A DNA stretch of 31,788 nucleotides, from positions 1 through 31,788 of the forward strand of contig JALHIN010000022.1 of the NCBI GenBank assembly GCA_022839995.1. Direction: 5' to 3'. A program made the position numbers and the translations under genes. Of the stretch, positions 31,721 through 31,788 are shown piece after piece (the first letter of the stretch is position 1; every line of letters begins with the position of its first letter). Source of the stretch: 79-D21 sp022839995. GTDB lineage: Bacteria > Synergistota > Synergistia > Synergistales > 79-D21. Below the pieces are notes generated by a model. The model did no database searches. It saw only the letters and a list, made by a program, of their open reading frames with translations, and had not been told where the DNA came from.

Positions 31721-31788
31721 TTATATTTTCAAGTCCCGGCTCCCCGCCAATTCGCGATTGAGGCTTTCGTCCATCCTCACAACCCGGT
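31721..31788 (-). CDS. Possible 3' end of a gene running past the window
   Basis: A minus-strand frame enters from beyond 31788 and reads RVVRMDESLNRELAGSRD then LKI, stopping at TAA (31721-31723), ten bases from the palindrome. Only about 21 codons are visible, too few to assign. Its place next to the palindrome would suit a transposase tail, but this is weak. Confidence 0.25.
   Translation of the reverse strand, partial: RVVRMDESLNRELAGSRDLKI

Overview
The window reads as a chromosomal segment of a GC-rich, double-membraned (Gram-negative-type), probably anaerobic bacterium. The diderm reading rests on an O-antigen/capsule type polysaccharide locus, a periplasmic lytic transglycosylase and several exported proteins. 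The anaerobic reading rests on a class II superoxide reductase. A DUF3798-type binding protein with a RbsA/RbsC-like ABC importer is a combination I associate with anaerobes such as Synergistota, Clostridia and Spirochaetes, so Synergistota is a reasonable guess. That is inference; there is no rRNA or other marker gene here.

Positions 1-449 hold no convincing intact gene. They contain a perfect 46-bp tandem duplication, short inverted repeats and a broken small reading frame, like the edge of a mobile element. Positions 450-15665 are a surface polysaccharide locus. Two plus-strand genes (a Wzx-type flippase and a GT2 glycosyltransferase) converge on eleven minus-strand genes. In transcription order these are wbpM, wbpL, a wbjF-like reductase, a wbuB/wbjE-like transferase, capE, capF, capG, a GT4 transferase, an O-antigen polymerase/ligase family protein, a second GT4 transferase and a hexapeptide acyltransferase. 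capEFG make UDP-N-acetyl-L-fucosamine. WbpM with the reductase should make a UDP-6-deoxy-HexNAc (D-QuiNAc or D-FucNAc). WbpL starts the lipid-linked unit, the transferases extend it, and flippase and polymerase export and polymerise it. Most junctions are 4-8 base overlaps or direct abutments, so the run is translationally coupled. Base composition is mosaic, with AT-rich transferase genes embedded in GC-rich sugar-nucleotide genes.

Positions 15895-19068 hold a HAD-like protein that lacks the catalytic aspartate, an MFS transporter, the start of a HepT-like (DUF86) gene and a Phd-like antitoxin/PIN toxin pair, closed off by a terminator of the next operon. Positions 19116-25707 hold an ABC importer: binding protein, dual-domain ATPase, two permeases and a small membrane-anchored protein. 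It is split by a plus-strand gene for an exported protein with an Ala/Glu/Pro linker and a Lys/Gly repeat tail. Two sigma70-like promoters, one before the binding protein and one before the ATPase, fit two separate transcripts.

Positions 25717-31788 hold a superoxide reductase with its own promoter and terminator, an exported DUF2993/LmeA-like protein, a three-gene minus-strand set (lytic transglycosylase, degenerate metallophosphoesterase, unknown protein), an ABC-F ATPase and a 24-bp perfect palindrome at the right edge. No tRNA, rRNA or CRISPR array was seen.
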